From the NCBI RefSeq assembly GCF_001042985.1, contig NZ_JYKY01000013.1, positions 1 to 64,000 of the forward strand: a stretch of DNA of 64,000 nt, in the 5' to 3' direction. The notes below the pieces were generated by a model. The model was not told where the DNA came from and did no database searches. It saw only the letters and a list, made by a program, of their open reading frames with translations. Below, one piece after another: positions 53,573 through 63,300 of the stretch. This DNA comes from Pseudomonas lundensis. Its GTDB lineage: Bacteria; Pseudomonadota; Gammaproteobacteria; Pseudomonadales; Pseudomonadaceae. The position numbers and the translations under genes were made by a program. Numbering within the stretch: position 1 is the stretch's first letter; every line of letters begins with the position of its first letter.

Positions 53573-54940
53573 ATGGCCAAGCCCAAGCGCATTTACGGCT
53601 GCACCGAGTGCGGTGCAACGTTTCCCAAGTGGGCCGGGCAGTGCGGCGAGTGCGGTGTCTGGAACACATTGGTCGAAACCGTTGTGGAAAGCGGTTCTGC
53701 GGCACCGCCCAGCGGTCGCACGGGTTGGACCGGACAGCAAGCCCAGCTCAAAACCCTGGCTGAAGTCAGCATCGAAGAGATCCCGCGTTTCTCCACGGCG
53801 TCCGGCGAGCTGGATCGCGTGCTGGGTGGCGGACTGGTCGACGGCTCTGTGGTGCTGATTGGCGGCGATCCGGGTATCGGTAAATCCACCATCCTGTTGC
53901 AAACCCTCTGTCACATGGCCACGCGCATGCCTGCGTTGTACGTGACGGGCGAAGAATCCCAGCAGCAAGTGGCCATGCGCGCCCGCCGCCTGGGGCTGCC
54001 GCAGGACCGTCTCAAGGTGATGACCGAGACCTGCATCGAAAGCATCATCGCCACGGCCAAGCTCGAAAAACCCAAGGTCATGGTGATCGACTCGATCCAG
54101 ACCATTTTCACCGAACAACTGCAATCGGCCCCGGGTGGCGTTTCGCAAGTGCGTGAAAGCGCGGCGTTGTTGGTGCGTTATGCCAAATCCAGTGGCACGG
54201 CGATTTTCCTCGTCGGCCACGTGACCAAAGAAGGCGCGCTGGCCGGGCCTCGCGTACTGGAGCACATGGTCGACACCGTGCTGTATTTCGAAGGCGAGTC
54301 CGATGGACGCTTGCGCCTGCTGCGTGCAGTGAAAAACCGTTTTGGTGCTGTGAACGAATTGGGCGTGTTTGGCATGACCGACAAAGGCCTGAAAGAAGTG
54401 TCCAATCCGTCAGCGATTTTCCTGACGCGCGCGCAGGAAGAAGTACCGGGCAGTGTGGTCATGGCGACTTGGGAAGGCACGCGTCCGATGCTGGTCGAAG
54501 TGCAGGCGCTGGTGGACGACAGCCACATGTCCAACCCGCGGCGCGTGACATTGGGGCTGGATCAGAACCGGTTGGCCATGTTGCTGGCCGTGTTGCATCG
54601 CCATGGTGGCATCCCGACCCACGATCAGGACGTGTTCCTCAACGTGGTGGGCGGGGTGAAAGTGCTCGAAACGGCGTCTGACCTGGCCTTGATGGCGGCG
54701 GTGATGTCGAGCTTGCGCAATCGCCCGTTGCCCCACGATTTGCTGGTATTCGGCGAAGTCGGCCTGTCGGGCGAAGTGCGTCCGGTGCCGAGCGGGCAAG
54801 AGCGCCTGAAGGAAGCGGCCAAGCACGGCTTCAAACGCGCCATTGTCCCTAAGGGCAATGCCCCGAAAGAGTCACCGCCCGGTTTGCAGATCATCGGGGT
54901 GACGCGGCTGGAGCAGGCGCTCGATGCCCTGTTTGAATAG
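53573..54940 (+). CDS. radA: DNA repair protein RadA
   Basis: 455 residues: N-terminal C4 zinc finger (CTECGATFPKWAGQCGEC), RecA-like ATPase with Walker A GGDPGIGKST, the RadA-specific KNRFG motif, and a C-terminal Lon-like domain (LPHDLLVFGEVGLSGEVRPV). It helps branch migration in recombination. ATG 53573 has GGAG upstream; the longer frame overlaps ankB. Confidence 0.96.
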   Translation: MAKPKRIYGCTECGATFPKWAGQCGECGVWNTLVETVVESGSAAPPSGRTGWTGQQAQLKTLAEVSIEEIPRFSTASGELDRVLGGGLVDGSVVLIGGDPGIGKSTILLQTLCHMATRMPALYVTGEESQQQVAMRARRLGLPQDRLKVMTETCIESIIATAKLEKPKVMVIDSIQTIFTEQLQSAPGGVSQVRESAALLVRYAKSSGTAIFLVGHVTKEGALAGPRVLEHMVDTVLYFEGESDGRLRLLRAVKNRFGAVNELGVFGMTDKGLKEVSNPSAIFLTRAQEEVPGSVVMATWEGTRPMLVEVQALVDDSHMSNPRRVTLGLDQNRLAMLLAVLHRHGGIPTHDQDVFLNVVGGVKVLETASDLALMAAVMSSLRNRPLPHDLLVFGEVGLSGEVRPVPSGQERLKEAAKHGFKRAIVPKGNAPKESPPGLQIIGVTRLEQALDALFE

Positions 54941-54943
54941 CGT

Positions 54944-55321
54944 TTACTGATCGCTGATCAAGGCTTTTAACTCGCGCTGAAGCAGCGCTTCATCGCCCAG
55001 GTTCAGTTCGACCACTCGACGCAGGTGGCTGATCGACCCTTGGTCGATGCGGGTGCATTCAAAGCCCAGTCTGTGGGCCTCGGTATGGGCCAGACGCATG
55101 TCCATGATGATGTGCGTTTGGCCGCTCAGCTGGATGTGCGCGGTAAACACTGGCGTAGGGTCAGTGTGAGGGTGCCAGGTTAGCGGCTTTTCAATCAGCA
55201 TCCCCTTGAGCGATACATCCAGCAGTTTGACCGACCAGTGCAGATCCTCCTGACTGATTAGGGTCAGGGCATCGAACGCAATACGGGTAAAGTGCCGACG
55301 TTCATCAGGTTGCGTGTGCAT
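54944..55321 (-). CDS. PilZ-domain protein
   Basis: 125 residues holding one PilZ domain. The c-di-GMP-binding RxxxR is seen as DERRHFTR near the N-terminus, with D-x-S-x-x-G in DVSLKGMLIE. It would bind c-di-GMP and act on an unknown partner. ATG 55321 follows GGAGGA. It converges on radA with 3 bp between stops. Confidence 0.92.
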   Translation of the reverse strand: MHTQPDERRHFTRIAFDALTLISQEDLHWSVKLLDVSLKGMLIEKPLTWHPHTDPTPVFTAHIQLSGQTHIIMDMRLAHTEAHRLGFECTRIDQGSISHLRRVVELNLGDEALLQRELKALISDQ

Positions 55322-55490
55322 GGTCAAATCCTCCGGGCGTGCCTGAACTATAGTCCCGATCCGGCGATTGCCAGTGATGAAAAAAACCGCTCGAAGAAGG
55401 CTCTAGACCAACGTCAGGGGGTGGTCTTTAGTGCTGGGAGCGCTAAACTCCGGGGGCAGTCCTTCTTGTCCAACTGGCCGGAATATAAAA

Positions 55491-57557
55491 ATGAATAATA
55501 AAAATAGCCTGCTCCGTCACATTCCGTGGCTGGTGCTGGCAATTGTAGGAGCCTGCGCCCTTGGCGTAGTGGCATTGCGTCGGGGTGAGGCGATCAACGC
55601 CTTGTGGATCGTGGTGGCCGCCGTTGCCATCTATCTGGTCGCTTACCGTTATTACAGTCTGTTCATTGCCACCCGGGTGATGCAGCTGGACCCGAGTCGG
55701 GCCACGCCTGCGGTCGTTAACAACGACGGTCTGGACTACGTGCCGACCAACAAACACATTCTTTTCGGACACCACTTTGCCGCCATCGCAGGCGCCGGAC
55801 CATTGGTCGGGCCGGTGCTGGCCGCGCAAATGGGGTACTTGCCCGGAACGCTCTGGCTGATTGCCGGTGTGGTGCTGGCCGGTGCGGTGCAGGACTTCAT
55901 GGTGCTGTTCATGTCCACACGCCGCAATGGCCGCTCGCTGGGCGACATGGTGCGTGAAGAAATGGGCAAGGTGCCGGGCACCATTGCGCTGTTTGGCTGC
56001 TTCCTGATCATGATCATCATCCTCGCGGTGCTGGCGCTGATCGTGGTCAAAGCCCTGGCCGAAAGCCCGTGGGGCATGTTCACGGTGATGGCCACCATCC
56101 CGATTGCGATGTTCATGGGCATTTACATGCGCTACATCCGCCCGGGTCGCATTGGTGAAATCTCCATCGTGGGTGTGTTGTTGCTGCTGGGCTCTATCTG
56201 GCTGGGGGGCCAGATCGCCGCCGACCCTGAGTGGGCGCACGTGTTCACCTTCACGGGCGTGCAAATCACCTGGATGCTGATCGGTTACGGTTTTGTCGCG
56301 GCAGTACTGCCTGTGTGGCTGGTGCTGGCTCCGCGCGATTACCTGTCCACCTTCCTCAAAATCGGCACCATCGTGGCCTTGGCGATCGGCATTCTGATCA
56401 CCATGCCCGAGCTGAAAATGCCAGCCGTTACCCAATTCATCGATGGCAATGGCCCGGTCTGGAAAGGCGGCCTGTTCCCCTTCCTGTTCATCACCATTGC
56501 TTGCGGTGCGGTCTCGGGTTTCCACGCACTGATTTCCTCGGGCACCACGCCCAAGTTGCTGGATAACGAAACCAACGCCCGTTACATCGGCTATGGCGGC
56601 ATGTTGATGGAGTCGTTCGTCGCCATCATGGCAATGGTTGCCGCTTCGGTGATCGAGCCAGGCGTGTACTTCGCCATGAACAGTCCGGCTGCGATCGTCG
56701 GTTCGGACGTTGTCAGCGTGGCGCAAACAGTCACCAGTTGGGGGTTTGCAATCACGCCGGATGCACTGACGGCGCTGGCTCAGGACATTGGTGAAACCAC
56801 CGTTCTGGCACGTGCGGGCGGCGCACCGACCCTCGCAGTCGGTATCGCGCAAATCCTGCACCACGTGTTACCGGGCGAGAACACTATGGCGTTCTGGTAT
56901 CACTTCGCTATTTTGTTTGAGGCCTTGTTCATCCTGACGGCCGTCGATGCCGGTACGCGTGCCGGTCGTTTCATGCTGCAAGACTTGCTCGGCAGCTTCG
57001 TGCCTGCCCTCAAGCGCACCGAATCATGGCCTGCCAACCTGATTGCCACGGCCGGCTGTGTGGCGATGTGGGGCTATCTGCTGTATCAGGGCGTGATCGA
57101 TCCGCTGGGCGGCATCAACACCTTGTGGCCGCTGTTTGGTATCTCCAACCAGATGCTGGCAGGTATCGCGCTGATGCTGGCCACGGTCGTGCTGATCAAA
57201 ATGAAGCGCCAGCGTTATATCTGGGTGACCATGCTGCCTGCGGTCTGGCTGCTGATCTGCACCACCACGGCAGGCTTCATCAAGCTGTTCGATGCCAACC
57301 CGGCGGTGGGCTTCCTGGCGCTGGCCAACAAATACAGCACGGCGCTGGACGCGGGCCAAGTGATTGCCCCGGCCAAAAACATCGACCAGATGCAGCACGT
57401 GATTATCAACGCGTACACCAACGCGGGCTTGACCGTGCTGTTCCTGTTCGTGGTCTTCAGCATCCTGTTCTATGCGCTCAAAGTCGGCATTGCCGCTTGG
57501 GGCACCAAAGAACGTACCGATAAAGAAGCGCCATTCCAGGCCATGCCGCAAGAGTGA
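55491..57557 (+). CDS. cstA: CstA/BtsT-family pyruvate or peptide transporter
   Basis: 688 residues with about 16-18 membrane helices and CstA landmarks (FGHHFAAIAGAGPLVGPVLAA, GGMLMESFVAIMAMVAASV, GTRAGRFMLQDLLG). E. coli CstA and BtsT take up pyruvate, with peptides also proposed, during carbon starvation. ATG 55491 begins MNNKNSLLRHIPWL; upstream extension rejected. It is followed by ybdD and a CobW GTPase, as in E. coli btsT-yjiX-yjiA. Confidence 0.94.
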   Translation: MNNKNSLLRHIPWLVLAIVGACALGVVALRRGEAINALWIVVAAVAIYLVAYRYYSLFIATRVMQLDPSRATPAVVNNDGLDYVPTNKHILFGHHFAAIAGAGPLVGPVLAAQMGYLPGTLWLIAGVVLAGAVQDFMVLFMSTRRNGRSLGDMVREEMGKVPGTIALFGCFLIMIIILAVLALIVVKALAESPWGMFTVMATIPIAMFMGIYMRYIRPGRIGEISIVGVLLLLGSIWLGGQIAADPEWAHVFTFTGVQITWMLIGYGFVAAVLPVWLVLAPRDYLSTFLKIGTIVALAIGILITMPELKMPAVTQFIDGNGPVWKGGLFPFLFITIACGAVSGFHALISSGTTPKLLDNETNARYIGYGGMLMESFVAIMAMVAASVIEPGVYFAMNSPAAIVGSDVVSVAQTVTSWGFAITPDALTALAQDIGETTVLARAGGAPTLAVGIAQILHHVLPGENTMAFWYHFAILFEALFILTAVDAGTRAGRFMLQDLLGSFVPALKRTESWPANLIATAGCVAMWGYLLYQGVIDPLGGINTLWPLFGISNQMLAGIALMLATVVLIKMKRQRYIWVTMLPAVWLLICTTTAGFIKLFDANPAVGFLALANKYSTALDAGQVIAPAKNIDQMQHVIINAYTNAGLTVLFLFVVFSILFYALKVGIAAWGTKERTDKEAPFQAMPQE

Positions 57558-57572
57558 CAGAGGGCTGCAAAC

Positions 57573-57770
57573 ATGTTCAACGACCTGAGTCGCCTCGGTA
57601 AATACCTCGGTCAGGCTGCACGCCTGATGGTCGGCATGCCTGACTACGACAATTACGTCGAGCATATGCGCACTAAACACCCGGACAAGCCGGTCATGAG
57701 TTATGAGGCGTTCTTCCGCGAACGCCAGGAGGCCCGGTACGGCGGCAAGGGTGGCCCCAAGTGCTGCTAA
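57573..57770 (+). CDS. ybdD: YbdD/YjiX family small protein
   Basis: 65-residue protein with the family pattern ([25 protein letters not shown], then [14 protein letters not shown]) and a terminal CC. It always follows cstA/btsT-type genes; its role is unknown. The start at 57573 follows AGAGGGC. Confidence 0.92.
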   Translation: MFNDLSRLGKYLGQAARLMVGMPDYDNYVEHMRTKHPDKPVMSYEAFFRERQEARYGGKGGPKCC

Positions 57771-57786
57771 CCCGCTAGCCCTTGTG

Positions 57787-57871
57787 CAGGAGCGGGCGTG
57801 TTCGTGAAGGTGTGGTGCCAGTCAACGATCCCGTTGAATGCCCCGTGTCTTGGCGAACAGGCCCGCTCCTG
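57787..57871. repeat. Inverted repeat between ybdD and the CobW gene
   Basis: CAGGAGCGGGC (57787-57797) and GCCCGCTCCTG (57861-57871) are perfect complements, and the flanks CGTGTTCG / CGAACAGG extend the match. The ~60-base interior makes a large stem-loop of the kind seen as dispersed intergenic repeats in Pseudomonas. Confidence 0.6.
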
Positions 57872-57907
57872 TTTTCGTATCTGCACACCCATTTTCAAGG
57901 AGACTGC

Positions 57908-58879
57908 ATGTCCTCTCCCATCCCCGTCACCATCCTCAGCGGCTTCTTGGGGGCTGGCAAAACCACGTTGTTGCGTTACCTGCTCAAGGCCGAACACGGC
58001 CTTAAAATTGCCGTGATCGAAAACGAATTCAGCGATGCCGGGATCGACACCCAACTGTTGGGCGACGAACCGGTGCAGGTCATGACGCTGGCCAATGGTT
58101 GCGTGTGCTGCACCATCCATACTGACCTGACCAAAGCCCTTTACCTGCTGCTTGAGCGGCTGGACAGCGGCGAGATTGCCTTTGACCGGTTGGTGATCGA
58201 GTGCACCGGCCTTGCCGACCCGGCGCCGGTGGCGCAGACCTTTTTCATCGATGAAGAACTGCGCGAGCGCTACCTGCTGGACGGCATTATCACCCTGGTG
58301 GATGCGGCCCATGCGCAGGTTCACCTGACGCAGACCATCGCCCAGGCCCAGATTGGCTTTGCGGATCGTTTGCTCGTGAGTAAGCGCGACCTGGTGGACG
58401 ACGCGACTTTCGATGCCCTGAGTGAGCGGTTGACCCGCATCAACCGTCGCGCACCGATCCGCGTGGTCGAGCACGGCAAAATCGATCTGGCGGAGTTGCT
58501 GGACGTGCGCGGTTTTAACCTTAATGCCGACTTGGGCGGTGGGGTGAGTTTGCGCCCGGTGCAGCCGGCAGCGTCTGTTGACCGTATCTCCAGCCTGGTG
58601 CTGCGCACCGATAAGCCGCTGGACATCGATCGCCTGAGCGAATTCATGAATGAACTGCTTGAAGACCATGGCACGCAACTGCTGCGTTACAAAGGCGTGC
58701 TCAATATCGCGGGCGAGGCCCGGCGCCTGGTGTTTCAAGGGGTGCTGAAGTTGTATGGCTTTGACTGGGACACGGAGTGGGCTGAGGGAGAGGTGCGTGA
58801 CAGTGTGATGGTGTTTATTGCCGACGACCTGCCCGAAGAGAAGATTCGCGAGGGGTTTGCGCGCCTCGGGAGCGAGTGA
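57908..58879 (+). CDS. yjiA: CobW/YjiA-family metal-chaperone GTPase
   Basis: 323-residue G3E GTPase. Walker A GFLGAGKTTLLR, the metal-binding CxCC motif (NGCVCCTI), ECTGLADPAPV, and the guanine-specificity SKRD are visible, plus a C-terminal CobW domain. YjiA-like proteins bind zinc or other metals. ATG 57908 has AAGGAG five bases upstream. Confidence 0.92.
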   Translation: MSSPIPVTILSGFLGAGKTTLLRYLLKAEHGLKIAVIENEFSDAGIDTQLLGDEPVQVMTLANGCVCCTIHTDLTKALYLLLERLDSGEIAFDRLVIECTGLADPAPVAQTFFIDEELRERYLLDGIITLVDAAHAQVHLTQTIAQAQIGFADRLLVSKRDLVDDATFDALSERLTRINRRAPIRVVEHGKIDLAELLDVRGFNLNADLGGGVSLRPVQPAASVDRISSLVLRTDKPLDIDRLSEFMNELLEDHGTQLLRYKGVLNIAGEARRLVFQGVLKLYGFDWDTEWAEGEVRDSVMVFIADDLPEEKIREGFARLGSE

Positions 58880-58910
58880 GAGGACGCCCGCCTCATTTTT
58901 TTGCACTCAT

Positions 58911-58941
58911 AAAAAAGCCCGGCTCACGCGCCGGGCTTTTT
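58911..58941. terminator. Bidirectional terminator between the CobW gene and glyA
   Basis: AAAAAAGCCCGGC / GCCGGGCTTTTTA with a 6-base loop between convergent genes. Confidence 0.95.
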
Positions 58942-58958
58942 ATTTAGCCATGTGACAC

Positions 58959-60212
58959 TCAGTTGCCGTAAACCGGCAGCTTCTTGCAGATGGCTTTGAC
59001 TTTCTCGCGAACGGCGTCGATCACGGCTTCGTTGGTGATGTCGTCCAGGATGTCGCAGATCCAGGTAGCCAACTCGCGGCATTCTTCAACCTTGAAGCCA
59101 CGGGTGGTCACAGCCGGTGTACCGAAACGCAGGCCCGAGGTCACGAACGGGGAACGTGGGTCGTTCGGCACGGAGTTTTTGTTCACGGTGATGAAGGCCT
59201 TGCCCAGTGCGGCGTCAGCGTCTTTACCCGAGATGTCTTGCTTGATCAGCGACAGCAGGAACAGGTGGTTTTCAGTACCGCCCGAAACCACGTCATAACC
59301 GCGCTCGATGAACACCGAAGCCATGGCCTGGGCGTTCTTCACCACTTGTTGCTGATAAACCTTGAACTCAGGTTGCAGGGCTTCTTTGAAGCACACAGCT
59401 TTACCGGCGATCACGTGTTCCAGCGGGCCGCCTTGCGAACCCGGGAAGACAGCGGAGTTCAGCTTCTTCTCGATGTCGGCGTTAGCTTTGGCCAGGATCA
59501 GGCCGCCGCGTGGGCCGCGCAGGGTTTTGTGGGTGGTGGTGGTGACCACGTCCGCGAACGGAACCGGGTTCGGGTAAACGCCCGCTGCAACCAGGCCGGC
59601 CACGTGGGCCATGTCCACGAACAGGTAAGCGCCGACTTTGTCAGCGATGGCACGGAAACGCGGGAAGTCCAGGATCTGCGAGTAAGCGGAGAAACCGGCC
59701 ACGATCATTTTTGGCTTGTGCTCAACGGCCAGACGCTCGACTTCGTCGTAGTCGATCAGGCCATTGGCGTCGATGCCGTACTGCACCGCGTTGTACAGCT
59801 TGCCCGAGGACGAAACGGTTGCGCCGTGGGTCAAGTGACCGCCATGGGCCAGGCTCATGCCCAGAATGGTGTCGCCGGCCGACAGCAGCGCCAGGTACAC
59901 CGCGCTGTTGGCCTGGGAACCGGCGTGGGGCTGAACGTTGGCGTAATCGGCCCCGAACAGTTCCTTGGCGCGGTCGATGGCCAGTTGTTCAACCACGTCG
60001 ACGTATTCGCAGCCGCCGTAGTAACGCTTGCCCGGATAACCTTCGGCGTATTTATTGGTGAGTACCGAGCCTTGAGCTTCCATCACCGCTGGGCTGGTGT
60101 AGTTTTCCGAAGCGATCAGCTCAATGTGTTCTTCCTGGCGCTGAGCTTCTTGCTCCATGGCGGCAAAAAGGTCGGCGTCGAACTTGGCAAGTGTCAAATC
60201 ACGGCTGAACAT
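58959..60212 (-). CDS. glyA: Serine hydroxymethyltransferase
   Basis: 417-residue PLP enzyme converting serine and tetrahydrofolate to glycine and methylene-THF. The PLP-lysine motif [16 protein letters not shown] is intact, as are [13 protein letters not shown] and [14 protein letters not shown] 60212 ([12 protein letters not shown]) is the family start; the longer frame is rejected. Pseudomonads often carry two glyA genes, so this may be one of a pair. Confidence 0.96.
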   Translation of the reverse strand: MFSRDLTLAKFDADLFAAMEQEAQRQEEHIELIASENYTSPAVMEAQGSVLTNKYAEGYPGKRYYGGCEYVDVVEQLAIDRAKELFGADYANVQPHAGSQANSAVYLALLSAGDTILGMSLAHGGHLTHGATVSSSGKLYNAVQYGIDANGLIDYDEVERLAVEHKPKMIVAGFSAYSQILDFPRFRAIADKVGAYLFVDMAHVAGLVAAGVYPNPVPFADVVTTTTHKTLRGPRGGLILAKANADIEKKLNSAVFPGSQGGPLEHVIAGKAVCFKEALQPEFKVYQQQVVKNAQAMASVFIERGYDVVSGGTENHLFLLSLIKQDISGKDADAALGKAFITVNKNSVPNDPRSPFVTSGLRFGTPAVTTRGFKVEECRELATWICDILDDITNEAVIDAVREKVKAICKKLPVYGN

Positions 60213-60343
60213 GGCGGTCCTCAAGGATCGGGGGCGGAAAAAGGAGGGCATTCTAACCCAACGGGTTTTATCTGGCATATGAAAGGCAATCATGTGGCAG
60301 ACAAGTGGCTTTCAGGTACGGGTTTTTAGCGGGTTTTGAAGCC

Positions 60344-63300
60344 TTACTCGAACATCGGCAGGGCTTCCTGGCTGAAATGGGCTTCAAACTGTCGCGCAGG
60401 CATGGGCCGCCCGAACAGATAGCCCTGCACTTCATCGCAGCCGTGTTCACGCAGGAAGTTCAGTTGTTCGTGGGTTTCGACACCTTCGGCGATCACGGCC
60501 AGGTTCAGGCTGTGGGCCATGGCGATGATGGCACGGGCGATCTGCGCGTCCTGTTCACCTTCGGGCAGGCCGTCGACAAAGGTGCGGTCGATTTTCAGCA
60601 CGTCGATAGGGAACTGCTTGAGGTAGTTGAGCGACGAATACCCCGTGCCGAAGTCGTCCACGGCAATGCTCAGGCCGAGGTTTTTCAGGCTGGCAAGGAT
60701 TTGCAGCGCCTCGCTCACTTCGCGCATCAGGATGCTCTCGGTCAGTTCCAGCTCCAGACAGGCCGGGGGCAGGCCGGTGTCCTTGAGGATAGTGGCGATG
60801 CGCGTGCCCAACTGACCGTCGGAAAATTGCCGCGCCGAGATGTTGACCGAGACTTTCGGCACGCGCACTTTGGCTTGGTGCCATTGCTTGAGCTGACGGC
60901 ACGATTCAGCCAGCACCCAGTCGCCCACATCCACCACCAGCCCCAGTTCTTCAAGTACCGGGATAAAGTCGCCCGGTGGCACCAGGCCACGACGCGGGTG
61001 GTTCCAGCGCAGCAACGCTTCGACGCCGGTCAGGCGTTTGCCGTCGCCGCTGAACTGCGGCTGGTAATAGAGGATGAACTCTTGCTGCTCCAACGCATGG
61101 CGCAGGTCGCTCTCCAGCTCCAGCCGCTCCAGGGCGCTGGCGTTCATGTCCGCTTGGTAAAACTGGAAGTTGTTTTTGCCACGCTCCTTGGCGTGGTACA
61201 TCGCCGTGTCGGCGTTTTTCATCAACTGGCTGAGCTCGTTACCATCCTGCGGGCTCAGGGCGATGCCGATACTGGCCGTGACAAAGAACTCGCGGCTCTC
61301 CAGCACAAACGGCTTCACCAGGCTGGCGAGGATCTGTTCAGCGACGCTGATGGCGCGGTTGAGTGCCATCTCGCGGGTCGCACGGGGTTGCAGCAACAGG
61401 GTGAATTCATCGCCGCCCATGCGCGCCACGGTGTCGTCGTTGTCCACGCAAGCAAGCAGGCGAATGGCCATGTCTTTGAGCATGCGATCGCCCGCGGCGT
61501 GGCCCAACGAGTCATTGATCGGCTTGAACCGGTCAAGGTCGAGGAACATCAGTACCACCCACGACTTATTGCGTTCAGCCTGTTGCAGCGCGGTGTGCAG
61601 ACGGTCCTGGAACAACGTGCGGTTCGGCAGGTGGGTCAGGGCGTCGTAATAGGCCAGGCGATGAATGCGCTGTTCACTGGCCTTGCGTTCGCTGATGTCG
61701 CTGAAGAAGCACACATAACTGGCCAGATCGCCTTCGTCATCAAACACGGCCGTGATGCCGACCCACGCCGGGTAGTGTTCACCGTTCAGGCGCTTGAGCC
61801 AGATTTCGCCTTCCCAGGTGTTGTGCTGGTGCAGTTGCTTGAGCACGTAGTGCAAATGCGCCTGTTGCTGCTCATCGACGGTGAGCATGCTCGGCAACTG
61901 GTCGAGCACTTGCGACACGGCGTAGCCGCTGACTCGGCTGAAGGCCTCGTTGGCCTGCACGATATAACCCGCCGGGTCGGTAATGAGGATGGCCGAGGTC
62001 GAGTGCTCAAATACCGTGGCGGCCATGCGCAGGTCTTTTTCGGCGCGGCGTTGCTGACTGATATCACGCCCGACCCCGAGGATGCCTTCGAACGCATCGT
62101 TCTCATCCCACACCAGTACCAGACGCAATTCGATGGGGATCTTGCGCCCGTCGGCCCGCAAGCAATCGAACAGGAACAGTTGAGTGTCGAGTTGGGTGCG
62201 CAGGGCGGCCAGTTGTTCGGGCTTGTCCAGCGCGCGACTGACTTGTTCGATCAGGCTGTACACACCGGCCAGTTGTTGCGGGTTGGCAATGGTTGATTGC
62301 CAGCCGTGGGTGAACACCCATTCGGCGTCAAAGCCCAGTACGGTTTGGACGGACGGGCTGACATAGTTGAGCTTCAACGCATTGTTGGTTGAAAAAATCA
62401 CATCACTGATGCTTTCGGCCAGCATCCGGTAGCGTTGCTCGCTGTCACGCAACGATTCGCTGGCTTCGATCTGATCGGTGATGTCTTTGGCCACGCCGAC
62501 GATACGCGTGACTTGATCGTAGGCGTCTCGCGCCAGTGCCTGTTCACGGATGTCAAAGCGCCGCCACACGCCGTTGCTATGGCGAAAACGCAACTGGCAT
62601 TGCAGCAGGTGCGCGTAGCCACTGTGGCGCTGTTGCTTGCGCATCAGGTGGTAATGCTCCGCATCTTCGGGGTGCAGCAGCAGTTCCCAGAAGTAAGCGC
62701 CCATTTGCTGCAGTTCGGTGGCGTTGTAGCCCAGGGTGTGGCCCAGATGGTGGTTGCTGAAAATCATCCGCTGGCTGATGACGTCCTGCACGTACAAGTG
62801 GTCCGGCACGGTACGCACCACATCCGACCAGAAGCTCTCGCGCTCTTGCAGCGACAGCTCGATCAGCTTGCGGCTGGTGATGTCGCTGATGCTCAAGATC
62901 ACAGCCTGATAATCGCTGCGGTCTTGCGGCAAACGCAGCACCAGCCATAAATGCTGGTCCTGCCCCTTGGCGTCGACGAGGGTGATTTCCAGCTCAAGTT
63001 GCTGTTGGTGGTTGAGCACGGCCTCGATGACTTGATAACTGATGGCCGAGGTGGTGTTCGGGCAGCCGTTGATCAGTTTTTCCCAGGCGCCTTCGCACGA
63101 ATCCACGTCCAGCAAGTGCAATGCCACCTGATTGACTTCAGTGATTCGTAACTGTTCGCACAAATGCTGGCGCTGCACGGGGTTGTTGTTCAGCCAGTGT
63201 TTGAGCGCAGCGCTGTCATACAGTTGCTCGCGTTCGAGAAAGCCCGGCAGGCTCGAGAGGTCAAGCACGCACAGGGCGACGCCGGTGCCTTCAAATATGT

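Noticed and set aside
60305..62296. 663-codon plus-strand frame opposite the GGDEF-EAL gene
   Set aside because: Antisense shadow; the minus strand carries full GGDEF and EAL motifs.
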